Origin: Boletus sp. NGJ
Lineage: Eukaryota; Basidiomycota; Agaricomycetes; Boletales; Boletaceae
DNA: 64,000 nucleotides
Reading direction: 5' to 3'
NCBI GenBank assembly: GCA_019096195.1
Contig: JAGTXK010000134.1
Coordinates: 248,001 to 312,000, forward strand
The notes below the pieces were generated by a model that did no database searches, was not told the origin of the DNA, and saw only the letters and a program-made list of their open reading frames with translations. Shown one piece after another: positions 32,855 to 44,644 of this stretch. The stretch's first letter is position 1. Every line of letters starts with the position of its first letter. Both the position numbers and the translations under genes were made by a program.

Positions 32855-33629
32855 GGCGCAGCGAGTTATATCGACCCAACCCCGACTGGGCTGGTGTTAG
32901 GTGTACTCCTTCGCAATCAGTTCGTATCATCCCAGGGTCCATGGTCATGTTTGATCTCATTTCTTTGCCAACAGACTCCTTACAATTACGTCACTGCTGA
33001 CTTCGTCCTTCCCAACGTCTGGCCTGAACCGCCTGACGCATTTGACGGTGGTGTCCGTTTGGGGGTTGTTCTCGGCGATCTCGACTGCAACAAGGCCATC
33101 CTGTCTACTGTACAGCTCACTATCTTGAATGGAGAGGCCTATTATTTTGGTGAGAGATGTTAATCTTCCAGTCCGAATTGGTTTTTCATCATTCGTGCAT
33201 TGAACAGGTGTGTACGGGTCGCAACTCAACACTGTCCACAATTCGACTTCCAAAGCCACAAAAGTTGGTGACCATATGAGGGTCGTCGCCTATGTTAGCA
33301 CTTTGGTTGGACTTGCGATCGTTGAGAATCAAACCGCTGGCTGGATAGCGTCCGGGGTAGTCTCTCTTGATACGAACTCCTTTTGCGGCGGACCTGCTCA
33401 CTGGATCCTCCAAGACTATAAGGAAAAGGATAGATATGTTTCCCTCGCGGCTTTCAATTATGTGGAATTCTATCACTGTTTGACCTCTTCCCCCGCGGCC
33501 GATCCCGACGCTTGCATCCCGCAGAAAGCTGATGAACTCAGCTTGATAGAGCGGGATGACGGCCCCCCTCTCACGTATGTGGTGCCCTGGGATAGTAGCC
33601 TCAAATTCGGCTTTCAATGGTCCGGTTGA
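32764..33629 (+). CDS. Secreted G1 (eqolisin)-like protein C
   Basis: Exons 32764-32919, 32975-33149 and 33208-33629 give 250 residues in frame. The signal peptide equals that of protein B, but the following pro-region is about 16 codons shorter (APRDGRSELYRPNPDWAGV). Then YNYVTADFVLPN, LGVVLGDLDCNKAILSTVQL and CGGPAHWILQDYKEK then VSLAAFNYVEF follow. AEW is AHW here, and the Gln of the ILQTG segment is Ser (AILST), so both presumed catalytic residues are replaced. Intron positions match A and B. An upstream in-frame start (32539) exists, but it lies before the TATA box and is unlikely to be used. The 3' flank has CCTAGGAA (about 33710), shared with A and B. Confidence 0.8.
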
Positions 33630-34063
33630 CGACAGGACGGCGGTCACTTTTTCTAGGAAAAACAAGCGAGAGTTGGATCATTTACTCCAATAGTGTTATG
33701 TGTGGATTTCCTAGGAATGTATCTTGACAGAATGACATACATATCACCCAGTGTGACACAAGCTTGCTAATTACTATCACTTAATTAACTACTGGATGTC
33801 GAGTCTCGAGCTGACACACCAGGAATTCCAAAATTTCAAGTGGGGGTTAGGCAACTGATCCTGATCATACAAGTCCAAGTAAATAGCTCGTGCAATCCAC
33901 AACAGCTACCAAAAGAGGTGATAAGCTACTTAAGTGTCTATCTAGCCCCCGTCCTCGTCGCTCAACTCCAGTGGAGTAGAATGTGAGACTTCATAATACA
34001 ACTTCAAGTAACCACACAGCGACATTCCTTGTAGGTGATACATCAACTTGATATCGTGGACGA
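33630..34063. other. Intergenic
   Basis: 3' flank of gene C and 3' end of the convergent PP28-like gene. No further feature seen. Confidence 0.5.
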
Positions 34064-35047
34064 CTACACACGCTTCCCGCTCATGGCCGCCTGCTTCTTC
34101 GCCTCTATTTCTGTTGCTTTGGCTGTATGAAACAATACCCTGTCAAATTTCGGATACATGATTGGAGGGCGGGGGACAGACCATCCGCCTCGGCCTTGCG
34201 CTTGGCCTGTGCAGCCTCGCGTTCTTCTCTGATTCTCTTCAGACGAGCGAGATCTGACTTGGCTTCGTCTGTCTTGCCAGCAACATGCAGCTGAACGATC
34301 GGATGAGATTCCTTCATTCAAGTCGTCGAGTTAGCGCGCTTACCTTCCAATAACGATCCTTGGCTTCCTGCTTCTCCTTTGCCTCCCTAAAGCACACGGT
34401 CACGGTCAATGCAATCGAAACACACACAACGACCAGAACAAGAGCTCGATCGGAACATCAGGCCTACCTTTCCTTCCGCGTCAAATCGCTCGAGCCCAGG
34501 TCTGATATATTGAGTTTCCTCTCGACGTGATTGGGATTGATGAGATCCGCGTCCTCGTCATTTTCGTCAATCCCCTGTTTTTGGGCTTGCTTCTCAGCGG
34601 TTTGTTTCTTCTTCAGCTCACGTCGTTCGACGCGCGTCAGCTCTGGCTGTGCGGTGGCGCTCGTTCCAGCCGCGTCCACCACCACCTCAACTTCCTCATC
34701 CTCTTCGTCCTCCTCTTCATCCTCTTCGTCCTCCTCTTCGTCCTCTTCGTCCACCGCTTCGTCTCCGTCATCGTCGTCATCACCATCGTCACCGTCATCC
34801 TGCGAGGCGTTCTTGAGACGGGACCTAAAACACAAACATGATAATAAAGCCAACGTGACGAAAAGCACACTCACGATTTCGATTCAGCTATCCCATCATA
34901 GTCGAGTACCAGATCCCGACTAAAGGCGCCATCCACACCGTCAGCACATCCGTTCCCATTTATTTCGTGATCATCAACCAAGCACGCTCACCTAAAGTTC
35001 CTACCACCACCACGCTTGGTCTTGTACTTTCCTGGTCCTCTAACCAT
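34064..35047 (-). CDS. PP28/PDAP1-like acidic phosphoprotein
   Basis: Six exons (35047-34992, 34919-34875, 34824-34468, 34386-34344, 34290-34182, 34122-34064) join to 222 residues without a stop. The start is MVRGPGKYKTKRGGGRNF. A long Asp/Glu run occupies about residues 45-80, a Lys/Glu coiled region follows, then NPNHVERKLNISDLG, then KDRYWKLHVAGKTDEAKSDL and RLKRIREEREAAQ, ending AAMSGKRV. This order is that of the casein kinase substrate PP28 family (PF10252; PDAP1 in animals). Its molecular role is poorly known. It is convergent with gene C and divergent from the NDUFA6-like gene. Confidence 0.9.
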
Positions 35048-35221
35048 GTTCGACAAAGGGGATGTGTTGGAGAATAACCAGGACGAGCGCGGTTGCAGTG
35101 GTGGTAGATAAGAGCGGAAACGGCCCTAGTCATTCCCCAAATTAGGAAATCACGACTCGTTTGCTTATGTCAGCGACATTGTCGAGTCCATCCGAGTCAC
35201 GCACTGACCTTGTATTGAACG

Positions 35222-35743
35222 ATGACGACCATACCGTCCCGTCTCGCGCAGGTATCGCGCACGTCGAGTAATCCTGAAGAGGCTCGTAGGCGTGTCATTG
35301 ATCTCTACAGAGGCTGGGTTCGCGCCGTGAGTTCGTCTCTGGGGACTTTTTGTGCGAGCGGTCCTTCTGACCACACAGGAAATGCACGGCAGGCACCCGA
35401 AATCGTCTCGTTGTACGCCATCCCCGTCACACCTGCCTACGTCCGACACTGCATCCGCCAAAAATTCGAAGCAAACCGACATGTCACCGATCCGCGCGCA
35501 ATCGAGGTCCTCATACACAAGAATCGCCAGGACCTCCAGGAGACCCTCAACTGTTGGAAACAGACGGATCATGTGATGGGGACTCTCCTCAAGGTGGAGG
35601 AGAGGCCGCAGCGCACGTTCTTGCAAAAGTTTCTCGAGGGTGCGTGTTGCTATTGCCGAGTTTATGCGTGGATGGGATATTGACTGATTGTGATAGGCAG
35701 GGACGAGGATGCTGTTCGGCCAGCTGCTTCTGGTGTCATATAA
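35222..35743 (+). CDS. Complex I LYR accessory subunit (NDUFA6/B14-like)
   Basis: Exons 35222-35326, 35393-35639 and 35697-35743 give 132 residues. The LYR motif (RRVIDLYRGWVRA) is followed by APEIVSLYAIPVTPAYVRHC, IRQKFEANRHVTDPRAIEVL, and LQETLNCWKQTDHVMGTLL, as in NDUFA6 (LYRM6, NUO-14.8 in fungi). The protein binds the mitochondrial acyl-carrier protein and sits at the matrix arm of NADH:ubiquinone oxidoreductase. The start is the first ATG after a short divergent promoter shared with the PP28-like gene. Length fits the family. Confidence 0.92.
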
Positions 35744-36090
35744 CATGCCAGATTGTTCATGTTGCGTGGACTTTAGAAAGTCCAATATCTGATCGTCTCT
35801 GCGGAATCCATATCATTGACCGTCTCATACTCAATGGCCATTTACAGGTCTCGAAAAGTTCTCTCATTCGGGTGTTTGTCTAATCTTCTACAGAATCCTG
35901 CTCTACGTACTTTACCAGAGGAACAAATTTGCAACCACCAACCAAAACCTAATGCTGACCAGGTGGCTGCCTCTCGAACCTGCGAGTGCTCCTCAGTCCT
36001 CCAAAAATCCATTGCCCAAGACTCTGCTCACACGAAGCATACAAAACACCCTTTCCAGCACCCAATCTTGTATTTCCAACACACCGACTG
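35744..36090. other. Intergenic
   Basis: 3' flanks of two convergent genes. No feature seen. Confidence 0.5.
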
Positions 36091-36760
36091 CTAACAGGTT
36101 AAACAACCGAATCGCGGAGGAGGGAAGAGCGAGAGGGTGAAGTGCTCCGAAAAGACGTCTTGCGGAACGAGCATGGATCGCAGCCGTTGCGTGATCCGCT
36201 CGATGCATCCTCGTCGCTCTTCGCTGCGTCTCCGCCCCGGCTCAAAGTCACGCATATATTTGTCTTCGTCGGATATGCTGAATAGGGGGCACTGGCCGTC
36301 TTCCTTGGACTTGCACCCTGCAAGTAAGAACAGGTGTGCAGAAGGGTAAGACGAGCATGAACACACGTGAGGAAGTGTAAGTTATGACATCGTCAGTGTC
36401 GACGGCCCGGACAGGTCGTTGGCATTCCTTCGGGTACCACCCTGCTCGGCTGTAAAACGACACATGCACCTCACCAAAGGTATCGTGCACCTGAGCAGGT
36501 GCATCTCGGCACCGGGGAAGAGCAAAACAACGTTAGAGTATTTATCTCAAGAACGACTACAGACACCTCGCCCGAGGGTCGGTAGTAATAGTAGACCGTG
36601 AGGGGATGAATGCATGGATAGCGGGCACCGTCATCATCCATACGTCGCTTATCTTGGACGGTGCGTCGATCACACCACTGTCCAACAACACACGGTCGAG
36701 TTTCGCGCGGATAGAAATGGGAGGCGTACACTTTTTATCTGCCTGGGCGAGTAATCCATC
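36091..36760 (-). CDS. Unidentified multi-exon host gene
   Basis: Minus-strand exons can be traced but not joined with certainty. They are one near 36760-36650 (SIRAKLDRVLLDSGVIDAPS), one near 36580-36500 (SGEVSVVVLEINTLTLFCSS), one near 36490-36390 (HDTFGEVHVSFYSRAGWYPK then RAVDTDDV), and a last exon from about 36320 (GCKSKEDGQCPLFSISDEDK ... IERITQRLRSMLVPQD) to the stop at 36091. It ends in CLTC, which could be a CaaX-like prenylation box, though this is weak. I do not recognise the family. Its 5' end overlaps or abuts the plus-strand gene that follows, suggesting a shared promoter. Confidence 0.5.
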
Positions 36761-37075
36761 GCGCTTAGGCCCAACAACGGTCCCTTGTGTCGACCCGAAG
36801 CGAAACAAGTAGCGCGCATTCACATCCAAAGGAGATGGACAAGTCCACGCCCGAGGGTGTCGAGGGAGACGAGGAAAGCGAGGGTACGTGAATGCGTGTT
36901 TACAGTGTATGGTGAGGAACGGGCGTGGGTGACCCTGTTGGTGAGGATGTGTAGATGGTGGGAGTTGCGTCACACTGAGACCTCACGTGCACTGTCACAT
37001 GACCGAATAAAACTATCACGTGACATTAGGCGTCTGTATTTCTAGATTCTGAACTCTGGTCAGAACGACGCGGCG

Positions 37076-38872
37076 ATGCTCCCGACCGCCATTGCCGAAC
37101 AACAAGCCAAGCTCGGCGTCTCTGCAGGGGACAGCAAAGCTCAGCGTCTGAAACGACTACAAGCCCGCTTTCGTGATCGCGGCGGGTTGGTGCCCCTTTC
37201 TTTTATTCGCCGTGCCCCGCATTGACGTGCAGCCTGACTTGGCAGGGCGTTCGTACCGTCCAACTTGAACCCACTTGTTGATATCCTTCTTGCGCGCGCT
37301 GTCTCTGGTGAATCGCCCTCCAAAGCGCGTCCAAAGAATGTCGCCGGAAGGCGTCTTTCGTCTTCCAAGGTTCGCCAGGCATCACCAACGCACAAAACGG
37401 GCGCGACCACCATCACCGAGGAAAGTCAGGCTGTAGCTGGTTCGTTAACGTATTTCATATCCGAGTTCATGGTTCGAGAATGCATACAGGGAGTTCCAAG
37501 TCTAAGCCGCCAGCGTCCCGGAAACGGAAGGCGAAAGCTGTAGAACCAGAAGGTCAGATCTGGCTTTCTTCGTGCTTAATTTTGTGTGTATAGACACGGT
37601 TGCAATGCTTTCAGCCGATACGGCTACAAAGCCTGCTCCGAACCGCCGTAGCAAGCCAGCGAAAGGCAAAAAGAATGCACCGGGTATGACCCCCTTTCCA
37701 CGCATTTGCCCCGTCCTGAGATTTCTTTATTGTGGACCCAGGCTCTGACACGGAGCAAACCCCTCCTGACACCACCATTAAGTCTAAGTCCACGTCGAAA
37801 GGAAAAGGCAGGCCACGCCACGCTGCTCCATCTACCTCGGACGGAAATCAAAAAATGAAAACGAAACCACAAGCCAAAGCGAAATCAAATCGCGCAAGGG
37901 ATGTGGTGGAGGTACTCGTTTCGGGTATGTATTTGATCCTTGATACGACCTTTCGCGCACTATTATGCACGCATACAGACGACGACCAAACGCTCGTCGA
38001 CGTCCCTCACAAAGCCAAATCCAATCCAAAGAGGAACACACGATACGAGGATGATGACGAAACTGACGACGATGTACCAATTGTCAGAAAACGGGCTATA
38101 CTCCGTGTGGACGGTTTGAAAGCGTCCAATTCAAAGACTGCCACACGCGTCAATACAGAAAGGATTGCAAGCACAGAGAGTTCGCGGAAGAGGACATTGG
38201 AGGATGGAGAGGAAAAGTCGCAGGGTGATAAGCACCCAAAAACCGAAGCGAGGAAACGGTTGGTACTACATGACGAGGGCGAGGACGACAACGATGTAAC
38301 ATCACCCCCCGCTAAGAAAGGAAAGGTTGCGAGCTCGACATCTGCGAAACCCCAAAATGCCGCCGAGCCCACACCGCATACGATTAAGGAGGAAAAGCCC
38401 AAAGTCACGGGTAAAAGGAAAGGAAAGGGCGGAGCCGAGCACCAGGACATCGTCAAACCTGTGAACAAAGACGACGACGAGCGACCTCCCGAGCGCGCTT
38501 CCAAACCGAAGAAACGGAAAAAGGAGGATAACTACGACGACCGGCCTCGGAAAGTTGTCAAATTTTCCGACACAGGGCACGTCTTTCAGCATGCCACACG
38601 ATGACGATTCGCGCTGACAAACCTGTAGTCCTCATTCGTCGTCCCAAAAATTGAAGGAGAACCATTCCGACAAGAAACACAAAAGTGAAGCCAAGTCAAG
38701 CGTCAAGGACGAACCCAATGGACCGCGTCTAAAGCTAGCCATAGAAGCACCTTCTCGCACGAAGACATCGAAAGGACCTCCGCGTGAGGTGCTCGAGCGG
38801 ATCAAGGCGAGCGCGGTACGACATTTGCGATGTGCAGACAGCGAACCGGACGAATTGGATTGTCTCTCGTGA
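37076..38872 (+). CDS. Lysine-rich, disordered, probably nuclear protein
   Basis: The best start is ATG 37076 (MLPTAIAEQQAKLGVSAGDS then KRLQARFRDRGG). A small upstream exon with ATG 36835 (MDKSTPEGVEGDEESEG, donor GTACGT) is an alternative beginning. Short exons follow (about 37246-37440, 37497-37550, 37595-37684), then large ones (37742-37925 and about 37981-38580) and a last exon about 38640-38872. The chain is rich in Lys, Asp, Ser and Pro, with several basic clusters (KRKGKGG, KPKKRKKEDNY, RPRKVVKFSD) typical of nuclear localisation. No folded domain is recognised. Splice joins near 38580-38640 are uncertain. Confidence 0.6.
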
Positions 38873-39361
38873 GTACGACTGCAGGGTGGACGTGGACAAG
38901 GTGGACCCAATGCTTCAAGTCACGTCTTGGATGTGCGGCTGGTTTGCGAGGGGACATGCACGCGGCGCTTTTAGCGTTGCGCATCCCATCTGGCCGGTCA
39001 TTTCCGACTGTCTTTACCACATCCCACTACAGTGCTTACAACGCTGCTTTTGGACATTATTCTCCAACACCACGGTCGACATGGGACCGGGAATGACATC
39101 TAGCCCCACCAGAGATTTCTGTATGTATAATATTGCTGCAAATTTTGCATTTTGCTGTTTTGTACTTTAGCCAGGTTGTCGGTGACTTGGCGTTGCGGAG
39201 GAGTAATGGATCGGATAACGGCCTCCAGTCTGCTCCTCGCAATGAAGCTAGTATTGCAATCTACAGAGCAAAGCAAAGGGGGACTATAATACGTACGCAG
39301 TGATAGCCTTACAATAAATGGCAATACGAGGAAGCCCCCTCCCAAACGTCCACGTCGACAC
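38873..39361. other. Intergenic between convergent genes
   Basis: 3' flanks of the lysine-rich gene and of SET2. The open stretches on both strands have no motif. Confidence 0.5.
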
Positions 39362-42300
39362 TCAAACATGCACCTCACCCAGTCCATTCGCCATCCTGAT
39401 CGCATCTGGATCCCACCCCGACTCCTCACTCCGGTGCTTCAATCTCGGGTCGAGTGTCTGCTGTTGTCGAGGCGGCGTGATGGGCGTCACGCTCACCGAC
39501 GCGGGTGGATGGACGTGCGAAGACACGCCTTCCATCGGCGACGGATCATGGTCCACTTCGTCCGACGAATGCTGCAGGTCCATGTCCGCATCGCCGTCTG
39601 GCCTGCGGTCGTGGTCGTGGTCGTGGTCGTGATTGCCATCTTCACTATCGGAACCGAGATCCATGGCTTGCTCGACAGACATAACCATCTCGACGTCTTC
39701 CCCGTCCCCATCTCCGTCTTCATCTCCGTCCTCACCGTCTCGGTGTGCGTCCGGCGACGGCACGGACCCCGAAGGCTCATGCACATGTCCGCCTCTGCCT
39801 CGATCTCGGTCTTTGTGGTGTGATGACGAGGGTTTGGACGTGCTCTGTTTGGACTTGGATTTTCCGAGTTTACGAACGACCTTGGCGATGTATTCCTTGG
39901 CAAACTTTTTGATCTTGGTGACTTTCTCGTCCGAGAGAGCATCCAGGCGACCTTCTTTATAAGAGGTCGATTTCTTCTCCTTTTCGGCGATGAGATGGGT
40001 AAGCTGTGCAACGGATCGAGTGAGTCACAGAATTACACGTAAGCAAGGGCGACGCGAAGATACGAAGAAGCAACGCACCTCTTTAGCATACTTCTTGAAC
40101 ACGTCGTTATCCATCTTGCCCGAATACTTGCTCATACACTTTACCACCACGGCACCCACAAGCTTCAGCAACCTCTTCTCCTTATTCGCCTCCCTCTCCT
40201 CCTTTGACTGTGGCTTTTTCGTCGCCTTTGGCTTCTTCCTCACCACTTCAAGAAGAGGTTCCACTGCGGCGGCGGCAGCAGCAGCCAGTCGCGCAGCCTC
40301 GGCCTCAGCTGCAGCATTCGCAGCGGCGATGATATCCGCAATCTCTCTTTTCTTAGCCTGGCGGTCGGCGAAGGGTTCCGACTGAAACATGGGTCCCTGT
40401 GGTGCCTGCGGCGATGGTATGGGGATCCCGATTTGCGAAGTAGGCCGCACTGCAAGTTTGAATTGGATATCATCGCCTTCCCGACGCGTTTTCTTCAGAG
40501 GTCGATTGTCATCACGCGACTCGATGACGATGATAGATGGTGACTCTAGCGTCTCTTCTTCGCCATTCTGGGAACGACATGCATACAACACATGCAACGA
40601 TTAAGCGATTGAGTGTAGAAGCAAGGGGACACCACGTACTGCCTTGAGACGCTTTGGTATACGGTAAGCAACCTCGAGGGAATCCCAATATTCAAGAAGC
40701 TGTAGAGTCTGATGTCAGCATACACGAATTCCCCACAGACGACATGAGCGGACCTTCAGCGCCAACGATTTCATGCCCTCGTTCTCCGACTCTGCGCAGG
40801 CTTGCACTGGAACTCTGACCTTGGAGTCGTCGACTTTGTTCCGCTGAATAAGAGGCCACTTGACCATGGCTTCAAGTGCCTTTGAGAAATGAGCCCCGAA
40901 TGAGTCAGACGAAGCCTAGAAAGGATAGGGAAACGCACGAGAATGGTGACCTCTACATCCTTGACGTGATCTTGGAGTATGTTCGTCATGAGACTAAACC
41001 CACGCAGTCGCATGATTTGACGCAGGGCTGCCTCATTCTCCGTAATCTTTGCTTACCCAAGTCAATTGATCCACAGACGTTGAACTGGCACAGCGCACCT
41101 TTATTCGAGTGAGGAGCTTGGAAAGCACCTTCTTGCTCTGCGTCTGTCGGACTGCCTGTACAACCTTGGGGATATCCTTCTCAACCAAAGGCTTGAGTTC
41201 AGGCTGTGAGAAAGTGTCGATGATCAGACACAGGTTAAGAAGCAAGGCATGGGAAAGTACCATATAATCCTCATCAAGCTTCTTACCCTTTCTCTTCTTA
41301 TTGCCCTTGAGCCCCAGTTTCTCCACCTCATCGGTAATTCCCAGAGCTGCCGAGCAAAGGTATGGTTTGGATTGCAGAGATCTGGGAAGAGGGCCACGTA
41401 CCTTCAAGGTAGAGATCGTCCATGCCACCAATGTCTGTTTGAGTCTTGCCGCCAAGGAAGCCCACACAATTCGGCTCTCCACAATAACAAGGTTGTGCAT
41501 CGTGTCTGGTATTTAATGTCACTCAACCTTTGACAAACTCTGAAGTAGATGTGTGGACGTACCCGTATCGGTCTACGTTGTAGTTGAACGTCAATTCCTC
41601 ATCCTTCTTGATGGACCGATTCGCAAAAATGCCCATCCGGACACGCTCGCCTACCTGCCACTTGGCGACGTAACAGTTTGGGTTACAGCTGTGGTTCGCG
41701 AACCGGCCAATGCCGCCTCTTTTGGTCGCATCAATGTACTAGGCCACGGAGAAGCATAGGGGTCGGTGGGATGCAAAGAGAGGAAAGGGGAGTACTCACC
41801 TCATCTTTTTGCAGCATCATGAAGTAGAAGTGCTTGACACCTTCTTCGGCATACACCCGCATTCGTTTCATAAAGGATGGATGGGAGATCACTTCACCGG
41901 TGTACTCATAGATAAATGCATCCCTGTCATATCCCATACGAATCGTAAATCGCTTCTGGATGATATGAGTATAACACAGACATACTTTGATATATCAGAG
42001 ATAGCCCGTAACCCATACCCTTTCTTTTCCGTCGATACGATCTCGATGCTGGCGTACTCCTTTCGTTGAAACCTGGACCATAGTGTAAAGAGGTTGAGAT
42101 GAGCAACTTCCCAACCGAGGTGTGTGGACAAGAGGCACAGAAGATTTACCCACCTTTGGTTCTGGCAATGGGCCCGACACCGACAATCATCGGGCAGACA
42201 TTCCACCTGCGTGAGCCGATTGATACAATCCGAGCCCTGTCCACACGCATCCGACGGGTCATCCACGCCTGCAACGGCGAAAAGGCGCCCGACCACATAC

Positions 42301-42761
42301 CCACCACCAGAAAGCAATCGGTTACTACTTATTCAAGACTACTGCTAAGAAAGATGGTAAAACTGACCATGCTCGTACACGCAATCGCATGTCATGCTTT
42401 CCAGAGCCTCTCGTGACCGCCCAAGTGTGTTGTATTGGTAGTGATTTTCGGGGAGCTCAATAAAGGCCGTTCGGGCTTCCTGCTCCGCACGAGGGAGGCC
42501 ACCTATAAGCTGAGGACCTGCACGTCTAGGCCTCCCGTTTGCGGGTGCCGGCGTGCTCGATTCTGACTTTTCTCGCTTGAGTGAAGGGGGAGGAGAGGGC
42601 TCTGTCTTGACGGATGGCGTCTCAGGTGGAGGCTTGACATCGTCGAGGTCTTCAAGTTTTGGCGGCCGGCATACTGCTGCTTGTTCGTCTTCTCGCTTGA
42701 TATCATGGGTCAGTACTGGAGGAATAGATGGACCCTGACGTTGAGAGAGAGGTTCGGACAT
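39362..42761 (-). CDS. SET2: Histone H3 lysine 36 methyltransferase Set2
   Basis: Twelve exons (42761-42368, 42268-42154, 42072-41986, 41923-41800, 41738-41563, 41505-41402, 41346-41099, 41037-40939, 40879-40754, 40699-40640, 40567-40079, 40003-39362) join to 887 codons with no stop. Order: a proline-rich N-terminus; the AWS zinc cluster (about residues 125-170, [20 protein letters not shown]); SET (about 175-300) with [36 protein letters not shown] and [12 protein letters not shown]; post-SET ([14 protein letters not shown]); a helical TFIIS/LEDGF-N-like region; an Ala coiled coil; and a C-terminal SRI domain ([20 protein letters not shown]) that binds phosphorylated Pol II CTD. An acidic, His-rich tail follows. 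I did not find the WW motif often present before SRI. Divergent from RPA49. Confidence 0.94.
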
Positions 42762-43026
42762 GGTGGCAGAGGAATGAATGCACCACGCTGGTCAGTGACA
42801 GTGGGAGCGTTGGGTCAACGACAAAATGAGTAACGATACGGCAGCTGGCACAACGTCGAGCACGACAAGATACTGGTGACGGTGTAAGCACCAGATACTA
42901 CATAGAAGTGCAGTGATGAAGACACTGACCTTGTCCTTCTGTGAAGTGGCTCCTCGTAGGGAGGGACCGCCCGCCCGAGTCCGAGCGCGTGCAAAAGCCT
43001 GGCGAAAACGTCAACCAAACCGCCAA

Positions 43027-44644
43027 ATGGCGCCCGCGTCGACTTCAAAAAAGCGAAAGCGCGACGACAACGAGGCCAAGATTTCGTTTGCGCTGTCTAA
43101 CCAGCCAAAATCGCAGCTGGGCCCTGTCCTTGGTGAGTAACCCGAACGCTTGCCTGTGGTCGTGCACGTTAAGGTGTTCGTCGCCACCACAGCCAATTTT
43201 CCTGCTATCAAACCACACAAGTCCACCCCATTCGACTGTTATCAGGCAGATAAGGCTGTTGTCAACGAGGCCACCCAGTTTGCAGAGCTGTCCACATTGA
43301 TTGCCGGAGAGACCGATGCAGTCGACTTTTTCTCTTCCTCAGAAAGTCGACAAGCGTCCGTTGGATCTCGGTGCGTCTCTGAGTGATACTGCTCTATTTT
43401 CATCTCACCCAACCGTGCGTGCTCGCCTCCAGGTATTTTGTTGCAGTGCATAACAATCGCACCAAGGCGACGACGATTCGCGAGGCACCCCTCCACATCC
43501 TAACACACCAAGTCAAGGCTCTCAAGTCACTCAAGCCCGCAGAAGTTTCTAACTTGCAACGACTTGAAGCACGCGCTGCTCTGGGCGACTCCTTCGGTAC
43601 CAAAAAGGCCAAACAGGCCATCAAAGCCCAAGAACGAAACAAGGTGGATGTATCTGCGATGGAGACAGTCGCAGATCACTTGCAGGATAGTATTCAGCGG
43701 AATACACAAGCTTTGCCTTCCAAGGGTAGGTCCCCAACTATTGCATTGCAGGAATCAGGGTGATTGAAACACATCCGACAGAGGAAGCGCAGGCAACGGC
43801 CGACAGTGCGCGTTTAGTGCCTCCATACAACCCAAATGCCGAGACTCCGTCCGAAATCTACCCTTTGCACAACGTCATTCCAGAAGCGGAATGGAAAACC
43901 CTATCGCCCTCGGCGATCATCCAAGCTAGCTCGAACAAGGAGCGAAAAGCCTTCCTTACATATCAACGATCAAACTGGGTCAATCAACACTTAAATCTCG
44001 TTTGTTCTTCCCCTTCCCCGAGCAAGACGCACATGTAAGTTATCGTCCTCGGCTTTTGCCCATGATTTGTGGTCTGATATACTTCGTGTTACGATAGTAA
44101 GATCCTGATGTACATCTCCATCATGATGTCCTTCCGAAGCTTGACCATTCGTAAATTCAACGAGACAACTATCTATGACAAACTTTCCGCTGTCCCTTCC
44201 ATCCTAATCGACGGCCTTATGTCTAGATTCACAGAAACGCCGAGAAGCTCAACTGAGTTAGGAGTCTTAATTCGAGACTGGGTTTGTACTGACGCTCGCC
44301 GTCCAGACCGCAATCGACATCTCAAACCGAGACACTATTGCTCACACACATGTTTGCACTATGCCTCCGCATCGACGACTATGCGACGGACACAACGCTT
44401 ATTGCGAGTGACCTAAGTCAAAAAGTTGCCACGTGCGTCACCATTTCTGCACGGAGATTTACTCATGCAAATTCCCACCGTTAGGATCAATACGCTATTC
44501 AAATCATTAGGTTGTAAAATCAACAAGCTAACCATGCACGATCTTAAGCGACTCGGTCTTCCTGACAGTGCCGGAGAGACGAAGAGAGCCGTACTCAACA
44601 CGCCATTAGAGTTCCCGAAGCCACGAGTCAAAAGACGCGTGTGA
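43027..44644 (+). CDS. RPA49: RNA polymerase I subunit A49
   Basis: Seven exons (43027-43132, 43193-43370, 43433-43725, 43782-44034, 44098-44256, 44307-44432, 44485-44644) join to 424 residues in frame. The N-terminal half forms the dimerisation domain that pairs with A34.5 (FALSNQPKSQLGPVLANFPA; YFVAVHNNRTKATTIREAPL). A linker follows, then the C-terminal tandem winged helix (MFALCLRIDDYATDTTLIAS; INTLFKSLGCKINKLTMHDL), ending basic (PKPRVKRRV). A49 promotes Pol I elongation and initiation at rDNA in the nucleolus (PF06870 family). The start at 43027 gives the usual short basic N-terminus (MAPASTSKKRKRDD). An in-frame upstream ATG at 42913 would add a poorly conserved stretch. Divergent from SET2 with about 265 bp between. 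Confidence 0.92.

Noticed and set aside
34680-34755. Microsatellite of TCC/TCT triplets
   Set aside because: Codes for the acidic run in the PP28-like gene rather than being an independent repeat.
34527-34923. Plus-strand frames rich in Ser or Leu/Phe/Val opposite the acidic gene
   Set aside because: Antisense shadows of the Asp/Glu-coding run of the PP28-like gene; no motif of their own.
39493-40011. Open frame of 172 codons on the minus strand beside the SET2 last exon
   Set aside because: Out of frame with the spliced SET2 model; low-complexity Thr/Arg reflects the GAC-rich tail.
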